From Saprolegnia diclina VS20 (lineage: Eukaryota; Oomycota; Saprolegniomycetes; Saprolegniales; Saprolegniaceae): a stretch of DNA of 64,000 bases. The position numbers and the translations under genes are program-made. Under the pieces are notes generated by a model. That model was not told where the DNA came from, did not search any database, and was given only the letters and a program-made list of their open reading frames with translations. Positions 32,718 to 44,873 of the stretch are shown here, piece by piece; positions within the stretch are counted from its first letter, which is position 1; each line of letters begins with the position of its first letter. The DNA lies in the NCBI RefSeq assembly GCF_000281045.1, contig NW_008246079.1, positions 511,813 to 575,812 on the forward strand. Reading direction: 5' to 3'.

Positions 32718-35220
32718 TCAACGCCGCCCGCCGGGCATGACGCGGCCAACCTTGGGCACAGCCTTCTTGCCAATCAGCGAGTCTTTCTTGACTGGGATCA
32801 ACGGCGGCTTTGGGGTTTCGAGGATGGGTGGTGATGGTTTCTTGGGCTTTTGACCTTCGAGCGACTCGACGCGGCTCTGGAGCTTGGTGATCGCGTCCGA
32901 ATAGAGGGCTTCCATCTCGTTGACTTGGTCGCGCGACACAAAGTTGGCGTCAATCGATGCCGAGAGCTCGGAGCGCCCGCTCTGCGCCTCGACCAGCTGC
33001 AGCCGGAGGTCGCCGATCGTGTGTTCAAGCCGCTGGATGGTCTGCAGATGGGACGCGACGTGGGTCTCGAGCTCCTTCTTTTCGCTGCTGACGTCGCTGA
33101 TGCGGTCGACGTGGTCGCTCTCGAGCGCAAAGTACTTTTCTTTTGTCGCGCGGAGCTCGTGGCACGTTTCAAGGTGCGCCGTGCGCTCGCTCGAGAGCTC
33201 GTGCTCAATGTTGTGCCACTCCTGGTTGGCGCGGTTCGCAATTTGCTTGTGCGTCTCGACTTGAAAGTCGAATCTATCAAGGTTTCAACACACCATAGGA
33301 TGCCATGTGTGGGTACCGCTGCTTGAGGGCGTAGAGCTCGGCGCTGTGCTGAGCTGTGAGTGCTTGCAGTTTGGACTCGAACGCCTCCAACACGTTGGAC
33401 GATGACGAAGCTGATGCCTCACGTGCGTCATCACTCTCGGCCGCTGCACGGTCGGGCGACGGTGCTTGTTTGGCCATAGCAATTTGCAGCTGGGTTGTGG
33501 TCTTGAGCGCTTCCATCTCAAAGGCCATCTTGGAGGCTTCGAGCCTTGCCTCGTCGGCTTGGTTCTACAAGGTACCATGGACATAGAGCGTCGACTTGCG
33601 CTAGGACGTACGACGAGAAACGCCTGTTGGTCCCGGGATGCCTGCAGCTCCGTGTCGAGGCCGTGCAACTTGTCTTCGTACGCGTCGACTTTGGCCTAGC
33701 ATTTTGAGGCTGAGCAAGTATAATTTGCAGCTTTGATAGAACCTGAAGCATCTCGACGAGACGTTTGTAGTCGGGCACGACGTTGACGTGCGCTGAGACT
33801 TGGATTTGCATAGCGCGCTGGCCAAATTGCAGCGTCGCGAGGCTCTCGGCCGCTTCCGAGGCTTCGGGCGTCACGGCGAGGATGAGGGCGGTCTTGGCGT
33901 TGCCGCCCAAGCTGTTTTGGAGCAGCCGGGTTCTGCCATCGGCCGCATTAGGTCATTGTACATTGCGACAAGTTGTACAATTTGCTATCACGGTACGGCA
34001 CGTGCGACTGCTGCTTGCTGAGCGCCGAGATGCAGTTGCCGAGCGCTACTCGTGCGCGTTCAGGACAGATGAGAGTCGGCACGTGAGGGGCTGACCCGAC
34101 AAGGAGAGGTTGATCGCTTTGAGCTCGTTGACGTGCGACCCGCGGACAAGCGACTTCTTGACCCGTTCCGACCTAGTTCCTTGGCCTTAGCTCCATCGCA
34201 CTTGGGTTTTGACGCACCCGGCCAAGTCGACCAAATGCAGCTGACTCTTTTGCACGACCTAGACCGCGATCGTTCTTGACACAATCGCGGTGACGACGCA
34301 CCTGGGACGAGGCCTGCGCCGCATCGATGCGCTCGACTTGAAGCGTAATGACGGCGTGGCTGCGGCTCGAGTGAGCGTTCATGTTGGTGGCGGCCACCGT
34401 GCGGTTGGCATTGCCGACGTGGATCCAGTGCAGACACTCCTACGCCGCCACCGAATGGATCAATGGATTAATGGATCGATGGATCAATGGATCAATGGAT
34501 CAATGGATCGATGGATAGTTGGATAGTTGGATACCTCGACCGAGTGCACGTGCTTTTTCTGAACACCGTCGACAAACACACCGTCGTCTTCGCTCTCGCG
34601 GATCGAGAGGGGCGTCGGGAGGCCGCTCAGAAGGTCCAAGACGCGCTCGCAGTAGATTTGCACAAAACTCAAGTGAAATCGGAGCCCGGTCTCGGTCGGC
34701 GACGTAAACAGTCTCTGGAGACAGCGCGGAATCACGCCGCGGTCCGGTCCGTCCTCGGTCGGCCCCATCATTGTGTGTGTCTTGCCTAGAGTTCGTGTCC
34801 AGAGCCGACTTGCAGGTGCCTTTGCCTACCCGAGCCGGTCTGGCCATACGCCATGATCGTTGCTAGTCCACGCATGAGCCAGAGAGTTCGAGCATCGGCG
34901 ACCGCACCGTTGTAGCCGAGAAGGACGCTCTGCACAAGGTCGCGCGCGACTGCCGCGTACACGGCGTCCTGTGTCGCGTCTTGGCGAAAGCACCCGTCGA
35001 ATTCAAAGTCCTTGGGACTCGCATTCGTGTCCTTCAAGACGAGCCGCTTTGGCAGCGGATGGCTCTCGGTACCGGCTATGGTGACGGCCGCGCCGCCGCC
35101 CACGCAGTGCGACGCGCCGCCCGTGACAAACGTCGACCCGTCGTCTTCGGGCGCGGCGGCGACGAGCTGCGGACGCAGGCGACAGTAGACCTTGACCCGC
35201 TCGCACACGACCCCCGCCAT
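32718..35220 (-). CDS. Kinesin motor protein with coiled-coil tail
   Basis: Eleven exons in transcript order: 35220-34908, 34862-34830, 34785-34535, 34439-34302, 34258-34218, 34172-34096, 34045-33979, 33932-33743, 33695-33615, 33564-33317, 33273-32718; 664 residues. The motor is N-terminal: VKVYCRLRP, AYGQTGSGKTHTMMG (P-loop, split over three exons), NMNAHSSRSHAV (switch I), LVDLAGSERVKKS (switch II), NLSLSALGNCISAL, HVPYRDSKLTRLLQNSLGG, and ATLQFGQRAM at its end. About 330 residues of coiled coil follow, ending in a basic Lys/Pro/Arg tail. The FGQRAM end is like kinesin-1 or the plant ARK-type group, but I cannot place the family with certainty and see no armadillo repeats. Intron 3 is expanded by a tandem repeat. 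Confidence 0.93.
34454..34533. repeat. Tandem TGGATCAA-type octamer repeat inside a kinesin intron
   Basis: About ten imperfect copies of an 8-bp unit (TGGATCAA, TGGATCGA, TGGATTAA, TGGATAGT) fill most of kinesin intron 34440-34534. That intron is 95 bp, roughly twice the usual size in this window. Confidence 0.85.
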
Positions 35221-35462
35221 CGCGCCACGGTGGTTACGCAAAGATAGATCCGGATGCAGCGTTCAAGGGGTAGGTGTGGCATCGTGTAGCTAGCTAGATG
35301 CTGTACACAACACTAGAGGCCCATGACTTTACGCTGGCGCTGTCGCAACCAGCGACGCCGACCGTTTGGCCGCACACCCCCGCCGATGCCCTTGAGGAAT
35401 ATCACCACCGAGTTGGCAGCATGTCGAACAAGAACTTGTGGATAAGAAATGAGATGTGGGGC

Positions 35463-38400
35463 TTAACTCTGGGAGCGAAAACTCCCGGTACGGTGGTTGG
35501 TGTTTTGGCTCACGACCTTGCACACGAGGTCTTCAACGCGGTCGCGCTCGCGGTCGTCCTGCGGTTCGAGGGCAACCTTGACGACAATAACGCTCTCGGC
35601 TTGGATCGAAATGCTCACGCCCGTGTCAGTGCTCACGCTGCTCAGGACGTGTCGGACCGGGTACGCCCAGAGCACGCGCGGCTTGAGAACGCTCGTCGTA
35701 TCGAGCGCCATGAGCTGGTGGGACGTCGCTAGCATCACGCGGTGGCCTGGTAGCATCACATGCAGTTCGTGCTGCTCGTCGATCGAGAGAGCATCTTTGG
35801 GGAGCTTGGCGAGAAGCATCGCGAGCATGGCCGTCTCGTCCGAGTAAATCTACGATATCTGCAGTGAGCATATCGCGATCGCAGTAGCAAGAGACCGTCA
35901 AGCGCTTGTCGCTGGTGGCCATCATGCGCGGGAGGCGGACGCGCTGCAGCTTGGGCTTCTTGTCGTGGGTCGCGGCAGAGTACGTGATGCCGGCCGTGGT
36001 CTGGGCCGCCAAGTCGAGGATGCCGGCCGTGGGCTTGACCGCCGCGCCAATGATGCCTTTGCCGACACCTTCGACGAAGCCCGTGAGGCCGTTGTGGTAA
36101 GCACCCATAACGGGCTGCGTGATGACGCCCGAGACCCCCGCAAAGATCCCCTAACCCGCCGTTCGAGTCGCTGCATGGCGAAGACCGAGTCTACCTGGCC
36201 CAGCTGCTTGGTGCCAAGAAGGAAGCCCGCGCCGACGTTGGTCGGCCCTTGCGACGCTTTGCGGTTGGTACGCGCTTGGATGTACGACTTGTCCATTGAG
36301 AGGTTGACGAGGCCCGTCGAGATGCTGCCCGTGAGCTTGCTCGCGGCGTTGAACGTGCCGTAGACTGAGTTTTTGACCAAGCTCTCGGTACCGCGGCTAA
36401 GCCCTTTCACAAACTGTCCGGGCCCTTGCACCATACCAGCGGCGGGCTCGTAGAAAAAGTCCTTGACGCCACTCCCTAGTCCCAAATCGTATAACTAGAA
36501 ACGGCCAAGTCAAGATCGTACCGAGGTTGGAGACGAGCCCAAGCGGGTTGCCAAGGATCTCAGCCGACCCGAGAAGGGAGTAGACTTGGCGGAGGCACTG
36601 GGTGGTGTAGTGCTGGCGCACGGACGACACAAGGAGCGAGATGGACGAAAACGAGTACGAAATGTGCTACGCAAGTCTTCATCAGCCTTGCATTTTCTCT
36701 ATCGAAGGCGCACGAGCGCATTGAGGTGGAGCGACGCATTGTCGATGTTGGCCAAGTTGGTCTGGAGCACGCGAAACATGAGTGGGACCACCGCCATGAC
36801 CGTCTCCTTGGCCTAGTCACACTCGTTAGCTCGAGTGCATAGCTCGCGACAGACTTGACGGGACAGCGTGCTCTGCGTGAACGTGACGCACAGTTTGAGC
36901 GGGTGCAGCTGCAGGGTCTCAAAGTAGACGCGCGGCTCGCTCTTGGCGTGAAGCTTCTCGACAAACGCCAGCGTGTGGTCTTGGACAAACCAGTGCGGGA
37001 AATAGCTCTGCACGACGTTGACGCCGTTGCCGACGAGCTGCGCGATCGAGAGCAAGATGGACGCATCGAGCTGGAGCGTTGCGGGCTGCATGAGCGCCGA
37101 GAAGTACTAGGTGCAACGGTGCATGTCATACTATACCAATAACGTCCATGTACCTTGAAGAACTCAATGTCCGCGCTGTAAAACAGCCGAATGAGCGACA
37201 GATGCACGAACGGCGCCGGCTCCGCCTTGGCCTCGTCGTCATTCGTGCTAGGATCCCAAAGCCATGAGAGTCATCGACACCAGCCTCAGCAACGTACGGG
37301 CTCGTAAGTGCGGAGGACGACGGGGCAAACACCACTGGAAACATCGCGTGGGGCGTCTGGTTATCGATCTGGACGCGCTCGATTGTGAGCTCGACTTCGT
37401 TGTCGTCAGGCGTCAGACCGCCAATGACCATCACGTTGGTGACAGTGAGCACGAGCAGCTCGGCGGGCACGCCGTCAATGAGCGACACCACGGTGTGCGG
37501 CAGGACACAGTCGACAATGTACCGCGCGTGATGGAGCAGCGGCGGCTTCTTCTTCCGCAAGAGCGCGTCGCGTGGGGACGGGGCGTGGGCTTGGATGTAG
37601 AGCACTTTGGTGAGGCCGTCGAGTACGACTTGGAGAAAGATCTTGGCGCCGTTTAGCTCCACGTGCTGCACCTCGTCAGCGATGCGATCGACGTGCACTT
37701 GGCAGCTCACGGCGTTGGGAAAACTCAGCGCCAAAGTGCGTTCGTCGACAAAGTACGGCTCGTCCCACCCAAAGCAAAGGTCGTCTTTCGGCAAGAGGCG
37801 GCGCATCGTGGGTTTCGACGTTAAGTTGGCCTCCGTAAGGACGTGCTGGTGGAAGTGTACGACGTCGTCACAGAGGTTGACGATCCGGTACAGCGGCGTG
37901 TTGGCCTCGTGCGAAAAGACCACGTAGATCTGCGTGCCCCGGTAGACGCGAATTTGGACGCGCACGATATGAATGTCGCCCGTGACCCGGTTCACCGCGT
38001 TCAGCGCCGTCTCACCGACGTCATGGAGCGAGAACTTGCCGGACCACTTCCACCCGGACGCCTACACCTCCACCGTGAGGACACATCGTTGGCGTGCACG
38101 TACATCGGCCGGGCGAATGCGGACGCAGGGGTCGGTCGGGTCGCTCATCGTCGACCAATGAAACGTCGAGAAGCTGTCCCGCTTTGGCTCGTACTGCCGA
38201 CTGCCCACAAGGTTGGGCGGCGGTGTCGACGAGGCATCGAGCGTCGGAAGCCGCGTGAGGTCCTTCTCCTTCAAGAGCGCCGACGGACTCAATAGAAGCG
38301 CATACGGCGTCTTGTTGAGCACCATGTAGCGCGGCACGAACGTGATGATCTTGGTGCGGTGGTCGGCGTCCCGCGAGAGCGCGCCAATGTCATGCCACTC

Positions 38401-41400
38401 ACGTGTGACGTCGCTAAAGAGGCGGTGGACGTTTTGGACTGAGTCGCTGATCGCATCGAGGCGGACGACCGAGCTCGACGTGCGGAGCGACTTGGCTTTG
38501 TCCAAGCGAATGTTGACGTCATTCGAGCCCGAGACCATATATGGCAATCGTCCGGCAGCCTCGTCCACCTAGTCCAAAGTAGATGACGCTTGAGTCGCTG
38601 CTAGTAAATCGCTACCACGGCGTCTTTGGCGAGGGCTTGTAGTGAGGCGTGGATCACGTCTGTCTCGAGGCTGTCGGACGCCGATAAATTGCTCTTCGAG
38701 TTGCTTCCAAACGAAATGAACGATTTCTTCGAGTGGAGCCGCGCGGCGTCGACGTCATACAAGAGCGAGAGCGACGTCTGGTCGTACAGTATGTAGCTTG
38801 GAAACACCACGGCTTGGCGTTGCTTGTGATGCGACTCGAGAAGGGCCCACTGGACATAGTGCTGGCGCCCGCTCCCATCGTCGACCGCCCACATGGTCTT
38901 GTCCTTCTCAGGTACGTGCAGTGGCTTGAGCGGGCTCCAGCGCGGGCTCACGAGCGCCATGGACGCATACGTCTTGTAGAGCAAGGACGCGGCGTACACA
39001 TGCACCACCTCGCTCGGTGCGATCGTCTTGGACACGACCAAGTGGATCTGGACGGGTTCGATCTCTTCGTCGAGCTGCGGCGGCCGCACCGGCGCGTCAG
39101 GTGGCGGCACCTTCTTGGTTGTAAACATGAGCATTTGGATGGGCATTGGGCACCGGTTTTCGATCGTGATGGGCGCCAAGACACGAACCGACACGAATTG
39201 CGAGAGCGCGTGCCGGTTGCGCGGCGCCTCGAGCGCCGACACGACGCGCAGATGAAAGTCCCCGTGCGTGCAAACGTCCGAGGTCGCGCTCGCGGGCGTA
39301 GTCGTGGCGCTAAAGGTAGCGAGGCAGTTGCAGCCCTTCTTGCTTACGGACGATAACGGGCAGGTCGCAATGGTTTCAACAGCCTCGGCGTCGACGAGGA
39401 CGGGCGCGCTCCAGTTGTACCCGGGCAACAGCGGCATAAAGACCAGCTGCGTATCACCGAGACCCTTGCAGAGCGCTAGCGGCAGTGCCTGGAACGTAGT
39501 GGGGGCGATCTCACACGCCTCGACGATGCGACTGCTACCGTCGTCGTCGTCCGTCACAACGACGCCGACACGGACAATGACGTCACCGTCATTGTAGACG
39601 CGCGCGATCGACGACATGGTGAGCGTCCGGAGGCCGTTGACGGACGCCACGTCCAAGAGCACGGGCAGGGACTTCTTGGCGCCTTTTTCTTTTGGCATGA
39701 GGTGGTACACAAAAGCGCCGGCCGCGTGGAGCCGGACGTCGTTGAGCGGCTGCCACTCGTCGCCAAAGCAGAGCGAAATGGTCTGGTCGGACGGGAAGAA
39801 GGTTTCTGTCGCGAGCTGCAGCGGCACGGTCTTGTGCGGTGGCACATCGAGGGGGCGTCGGCAGTCGGCGTTGGCGGCCCAGTACGAGATGCGCTCGTCG
39901 CTGTCGTTGCAGACATAGACGCCGCACGCGACGTCGTTGTGGACCTCGATGGGTGGGGACGCGCCGAGGAGGTGTCGGAGCACGCAGCAGAGGTTCGTCA
40001 ACGTCGAGAGCGACACATTGAGATGACACTTTTGCGCTTTGCTGCCGTGAAACGACGCGCGCTGGATCGTCGTGTCGTCCTCCACCGTTGTCGCCAACGA
40101 AGCGCGGAAGGACCAGGGTTCGAGGCACGGCTCCCACGCGCCAAGTGACGCGTTGAAGCACCAGAGACTCATGCCTTCCTTCTCCGAGAGCTGGCGCTCG
40201 GGCTCGTCCGAGAACTGGACGCTGAGATCGCTCGCCATCGACGCATTGATCGAGCTCTTGTACGACTCTTTGAGCAGCAAGTTGTACAGATAGAGCTTGA
40301 GCATCGGCGCAAACGTGTCGCCTTGCGGTGAAATCAGCGTCAAACTCGCGCAGTTGAAGACGAGCGTGATGAACCAGTCGGACGCCGACGGCGCATCGCT
40401 CGACGCGCGTGCGAGCTGCCGTGCATAGCTGCGTGCGGTGAAATAGAGCAAAGCCATGTCGTCGCCGCTCAAAACACCGTGGACGTCGAGGAGGTAGGCC
40501 GAGATCTGCTGCACAGTCTCCGAGAGCGCCATGTCGATTTCAAAGCCAAAGCCGGCGCAGAGCGCGCGCCCGACGCCGTGGACGAGCAGGTGCAGCGTAT
40601 CGCCGAGGCGCGGCATCGCCGATGCAAGTGGCCATGCTTCGCTCAGTAGGAGCAGTGTCTCGGCGCCTTTGAGGTTGACGACCGGCCGCTTACTGGACTG
40701 CGCGATGTGGCCCTCGAGCGTCCCGAGCACGCTGAGAATCCGCCCAGGACTCGCGCTCAGCTGCACGTTGTACTCAAGAAGCTTGAGTGTCACGTCGAGC
40801 GAGCCCGTCGTCGGAGTAGAGCGCGGCGGCGGGCGTGGCATCTGCTGCAAGCATGCAGCAACCGACAAGAGCGTGGCCACGTGGGGCACGACATGGAGGG
40901 TGTCAAGACGCAACACCACCGTCTTGTTGCCGTCGTTGGGCGAGAGTTCGACGCTGGCACTCAGCGCGCTCTGCTCAGCGCGCGCAAAGAGGTGGAGGTC
41001 GAGGGCCTTGGCGGTGTCAGTGACCGAGATATCGCCCACAGCGGCTTGCAGCGTGATCGCGTCGTTGGTGAATTCATCGAGTTCGAGACGTGTCGTCGTC
41101 ATCTTGAGGGTCACGAGGGGCTTGTGTTGCTGTAAAAGCGTCAGCGTCAGCGTCGGGACTACAATACTGGTTCGCAAAATGACACTGTCATCGGTCGCCT
41201 CGGTCTCTTGCAATGGCGACACCATGACCTCCATGGGCAGCGCTGGCGCCAGCAAGTTGTCCTGAACCAAAGCGAGGGCGTACGCGACTTGGTCGTGGCC
41301 GACGTCGAGCGTCACTTCTGGCGCCAGCACGTCGAGGCGCGTGTCGCTCTTGGCCGCGACAAACACAATGTTGGCGCCTTTTGCGCTCAAATACGGTGGC

Positions 41401-44400
41401 AGCCCCAGATCGAACACAATCGTGTACTGCTCGTAGTCGGTCGTGAGGTACTGGGAAGACGTGACTTGTATCGATGCAACGCGGACGACCCAGTCGGCGA
41501 CCGCACGAACGCCGGGTGGCAGCTGCATCTCGATGCTCTCGATACTGGCGTCGACCTTGCAGCGCAAGAGGGCTGGTGCGATAGCCGTTTTGCCCAAGCC
41601 TTCGCGCGCCAAGTAGAGCCACGTAAAGAGCTCCGAGACGCGTCCCAGCATATACTGACCAAAGGCGACAACGTACGCGTGGTGGTAGCTCGAGTGGACG
41701 TGTCCCAGGGCCGCCTTGATGTACGCTGCCGCATTGTCCCGGTTCACGAGCGCGCCCGCGCCGCTGGCTTCGTACCGAAAGATCGCCTCTCCGGGCAGCG
41801 ACAACAGCAGCACATCGGCGTCCTTGGCGCCCGAAATGCGCACGTCGGTCGACGTAATATCGCAGAAGACGTCGCCGTTGACGTAGATAGCCGTGCGCGT
41901 GTCGAGCTTGCCACAGACAACGTCGAACGTCACGTCGTCGGCAGGGTTGAGGCGCCAGCGGACACCCGACGCGCGCAAGCTCACGTTTGCAAGCAGAGCG
42001 TCCGAGACAAGGACGGGGCTCAGTGGCCACGGTACGAGAAAGCACAGGAGAGCTTCTTTCAGTACGTGGTAGTTCCAATAGACGTCCAGCGTCGGGAGCT
42101 CGAGCGTCAAGATCGGTGGCGCGCCGGCCGCCACGACGCACGTCCACGTCGCCACGTCTGGCATCGCGAGAAGCGTTGTTGTGACGCGTTCATCAAACGT
42201 ATACGACCGGTGCGTCGTCGTCGCCACAGCCTCTTTGCCTAAGAGTTGCTCGATGTGTCCCGTGAGCGTCAGCGCGCCCGTCGCCTCGCGGGTCGCATCC
42301 ACTTTGACGTTGGCGGCCTCCAGCTGCAGGCCGGACCGGAGCACTTCATTGCCGACGACACGCAGCTGCACCGCAGACGTCTCCACATGCACCTCGAGCG
42401 GGGTTGGGAGACCACGGACTTTGGTCGATGCCACCGAGGTCGACGGTGGCGCCAAGTACATGCCCAAATGCACAAGCGACCGGACCTGACCTTCGAGGAC
42501 GTTGGCGAGCAGCGGGCCAAGCACCACGTTGTAGCTCCAGATAGCCGACGCCTTGCATGTGCCCTGCACCGCGCACGGAAACCGCTTGAAAAGCCGGCAG
42601 TTGTGGGCCAGCGTCGCATCGTCAGCGAGCAAATGCAACTGGCCCACAGGCACCAAGAGCAAATCGACGGCCTCGAGCGACGACGTGAACGCTTGGTGCA
42701 CGTCGTCCGTGCGAAAGCTGCCGCCCGTCATGTGCAACAGCAAGAAGGCATCGTCGGCGCCGGCGACCGCGACTTGAACTTGCGAGACGTGTACGACAAC
42801 GTGTAGAGGTACGAGCGTCGTATCGTCGTCGTCGTCGTTGAAGGCTGCCGTCGTTTTGGACGAAGCGGCTTTCTTGTCAAGGTCGGGTGTGATGTATTTT
42901 GTGATCTTGTCCATGGCCTTCTTGTGGTACAGAAGGCGCGCCGGGTCGATCGCAACAGTGATGCTCGACAGCGTTGGTTGGGCGTCGTACTTGAGCTGAA
43001 TCAAAGGCGCTTTGGACCGCAAGTGCGGGAGTGGCCCGAAAATGACGGCAAAGGGCGAGTCGGCGGACACCGTCGCATCGAGGAGCTCCACGTGCCCGAC
43101 AGAAAACTCAACATTGCACTCTTGGCGTCCGTGGCCGACATGCAGATGGTGCTGCAGCGAGAACGCGATCGCACTCATATCAAAGCGGACAAACTCTTTT
43201 CGAATGACTTGCTTGGCGTCGGTCAGGCTCTCTTTGGCGACCGCGACTTGGACGCGGTCCATGTTGAAGTCGAGGCCTAAGAGAATGCCGGGGGACTTGG
43301 TCGTTTTGGGCGATGTCACGGATGCTGTTGATGGCGCGGGCGCCACGGGCAGCGCGTCGTCTTCAAAGAACCACGAGCCCACGTGCTCGTACACGAGCTG
43401 GCGCTCAATGGGCTCGAGCGTCACTTGCAGCGCCGAGGTCGGTGTCACTGGGCCTGATGACGTTGGCGACGGCGGCACGGGCGGTGGCTCGGCCTTGCGC
43501 GGCGAGAAGAGCGAGAATTTGCTACTTGTCGTCGGCGGCGTCGTGGCTGCGTGGGTCGGCGACGGCGCCGGTGACTTTTTCAAGAGGCTCCACTTGGCCG
43601 TCTTGGTCGATTCCTTGATGTGTTTACGGCGCGTCGTCTCCATGGCGACCTCTTCTTTGGCGCAGAGACGGAAGAAGACGAGCGTCTCGGCCGTCAAGCG
43701 CGGATCGTCCTCCATCGCCTGGAGCTGCACCCCTTCGGCGGGCTCGAGCGGTGGCTTCCATGGCGCGAGGTTGAGCGACCGCGTGTACAACGGAATGTAC
43801 GCGGTGCGCATCTTGACGAGAAAGACGTATTGGCGCCACGACGGCGGCAGCGCGGTGGCTGGTAGCAGCAGCCGACGCGTCGCGTTGATAGCGTACTGCC
43901 ACCACACGCGGGGGTTGCCGCGCACGCTGACGCTCGGGCGCTGCTTGCGACACTCGCTGCGCTTGAGGTACGTTTCGTGGGCGCTGAAGAAATGCAGGAC
44001 GTTGGTGATGTCCTTGCACTGGGACGGCGCGACAGCGACCACGAGGTCGGAGGCCGCGACGCGCACGCGGTAGCGCGGGATAAAGTTGTAGGACGACGCG
44101 TCGTTGTTCTCGGTGATCTTCGCGGTCGTGCTGAACGGCTCGACGAGGTACGTCATTTGCGTGCCGCCCGTGGCTTTGGCGAGGTCCCAGTAGACGTAGC
44201 AGCTCTTGAGCTCGACGAGCTTGTGCACGAACGGCGTGTGCGAGCTCGACCGATCGAGGAACGCGACGTGGCCGTTTGCATTGGTCGTTGCGACCTTGAG
44301 CTCGTCGATCGAGATGCCAAAGCTCAGCGGATGCGACGAGACCTCCATCGACGTGTCTTCGTACCGTACGTGGATGCGCTTGAGCTCAAACGAGAGGTTT

Positions 44401-44873
44401 TCGAGCACCGTGTTCATGATCTTGTCCTTGTACTTCCAGCTCGAGCTCTGCTTGGTCTTGGTCTCTGTCTTATCACGCGGACTCGTGGGCGTTGCCGAGT
44501 CCGACTTGCTCGCGCAGAGGAGCTCGCGCATGCGCAGCTCGTGCTGCTTGGCCCAGCGGAGGCGCTCGCTCTGCGTCGCCGCGTTGGCGCCTTCGTGGCA
44601 CGGCCCGAGCACGAGGTAGAGGTCCTCCAAGACGACATGCACCGACTCCTTGGAGAGGCGCTTCCATGGCACCTTGATGAAGAGGTTGCCGAGCCGCCCT
44701 TCCTTGAGCACGAAGGGCAGGCGCAGCGCGTCGAGGGCCTCGCGCTTGAACTTGAGGTTGGAGAAGCAGATCTTGCCGCCGAAGAGCGCCACGCGCATGC
44801 CCTCCTTGTCGAAGCCATCGAGCCACTCGGAGAAGTAGTCGACGACGAGCCCCTCGATGTAGCGCTCGAACAT
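35463..44873 (-). CDS. VPS13: VPS13 bridge-type lipid transfer protein
   Basis: Ten exons in transcript order: 44873-38616, 38568-38104, 38061-37298, 37247-37154, 37106-36855, 36812-36714, 36666-36522, 36475-36195, 36150-35896, 35849-35463; 2,999 residues. The N-terminal chorein domain starts MFERYIEGLVVDYFSEWLDGF and continues GRLGNLFIKVPWKRL. The long middle is the groove-forming repeat region. The VPS13 adaptor-binding (SHR-BD) region lies in the last quarter (WDEPYF, RVQIRVYRGTQIYVVF). The C-terminus has the family hallmark GSAEILGNPLGLVSNLGSGVKDFFYEP and SVYGTFNAASKLTGS, then a GVGKGIIGAAVKPTAGILD helix block. VPS13 moves lipids between organelles at contact sites. The 3' end may differ slightly because the last exon could hold one more intron. 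Confidence 0.95.
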
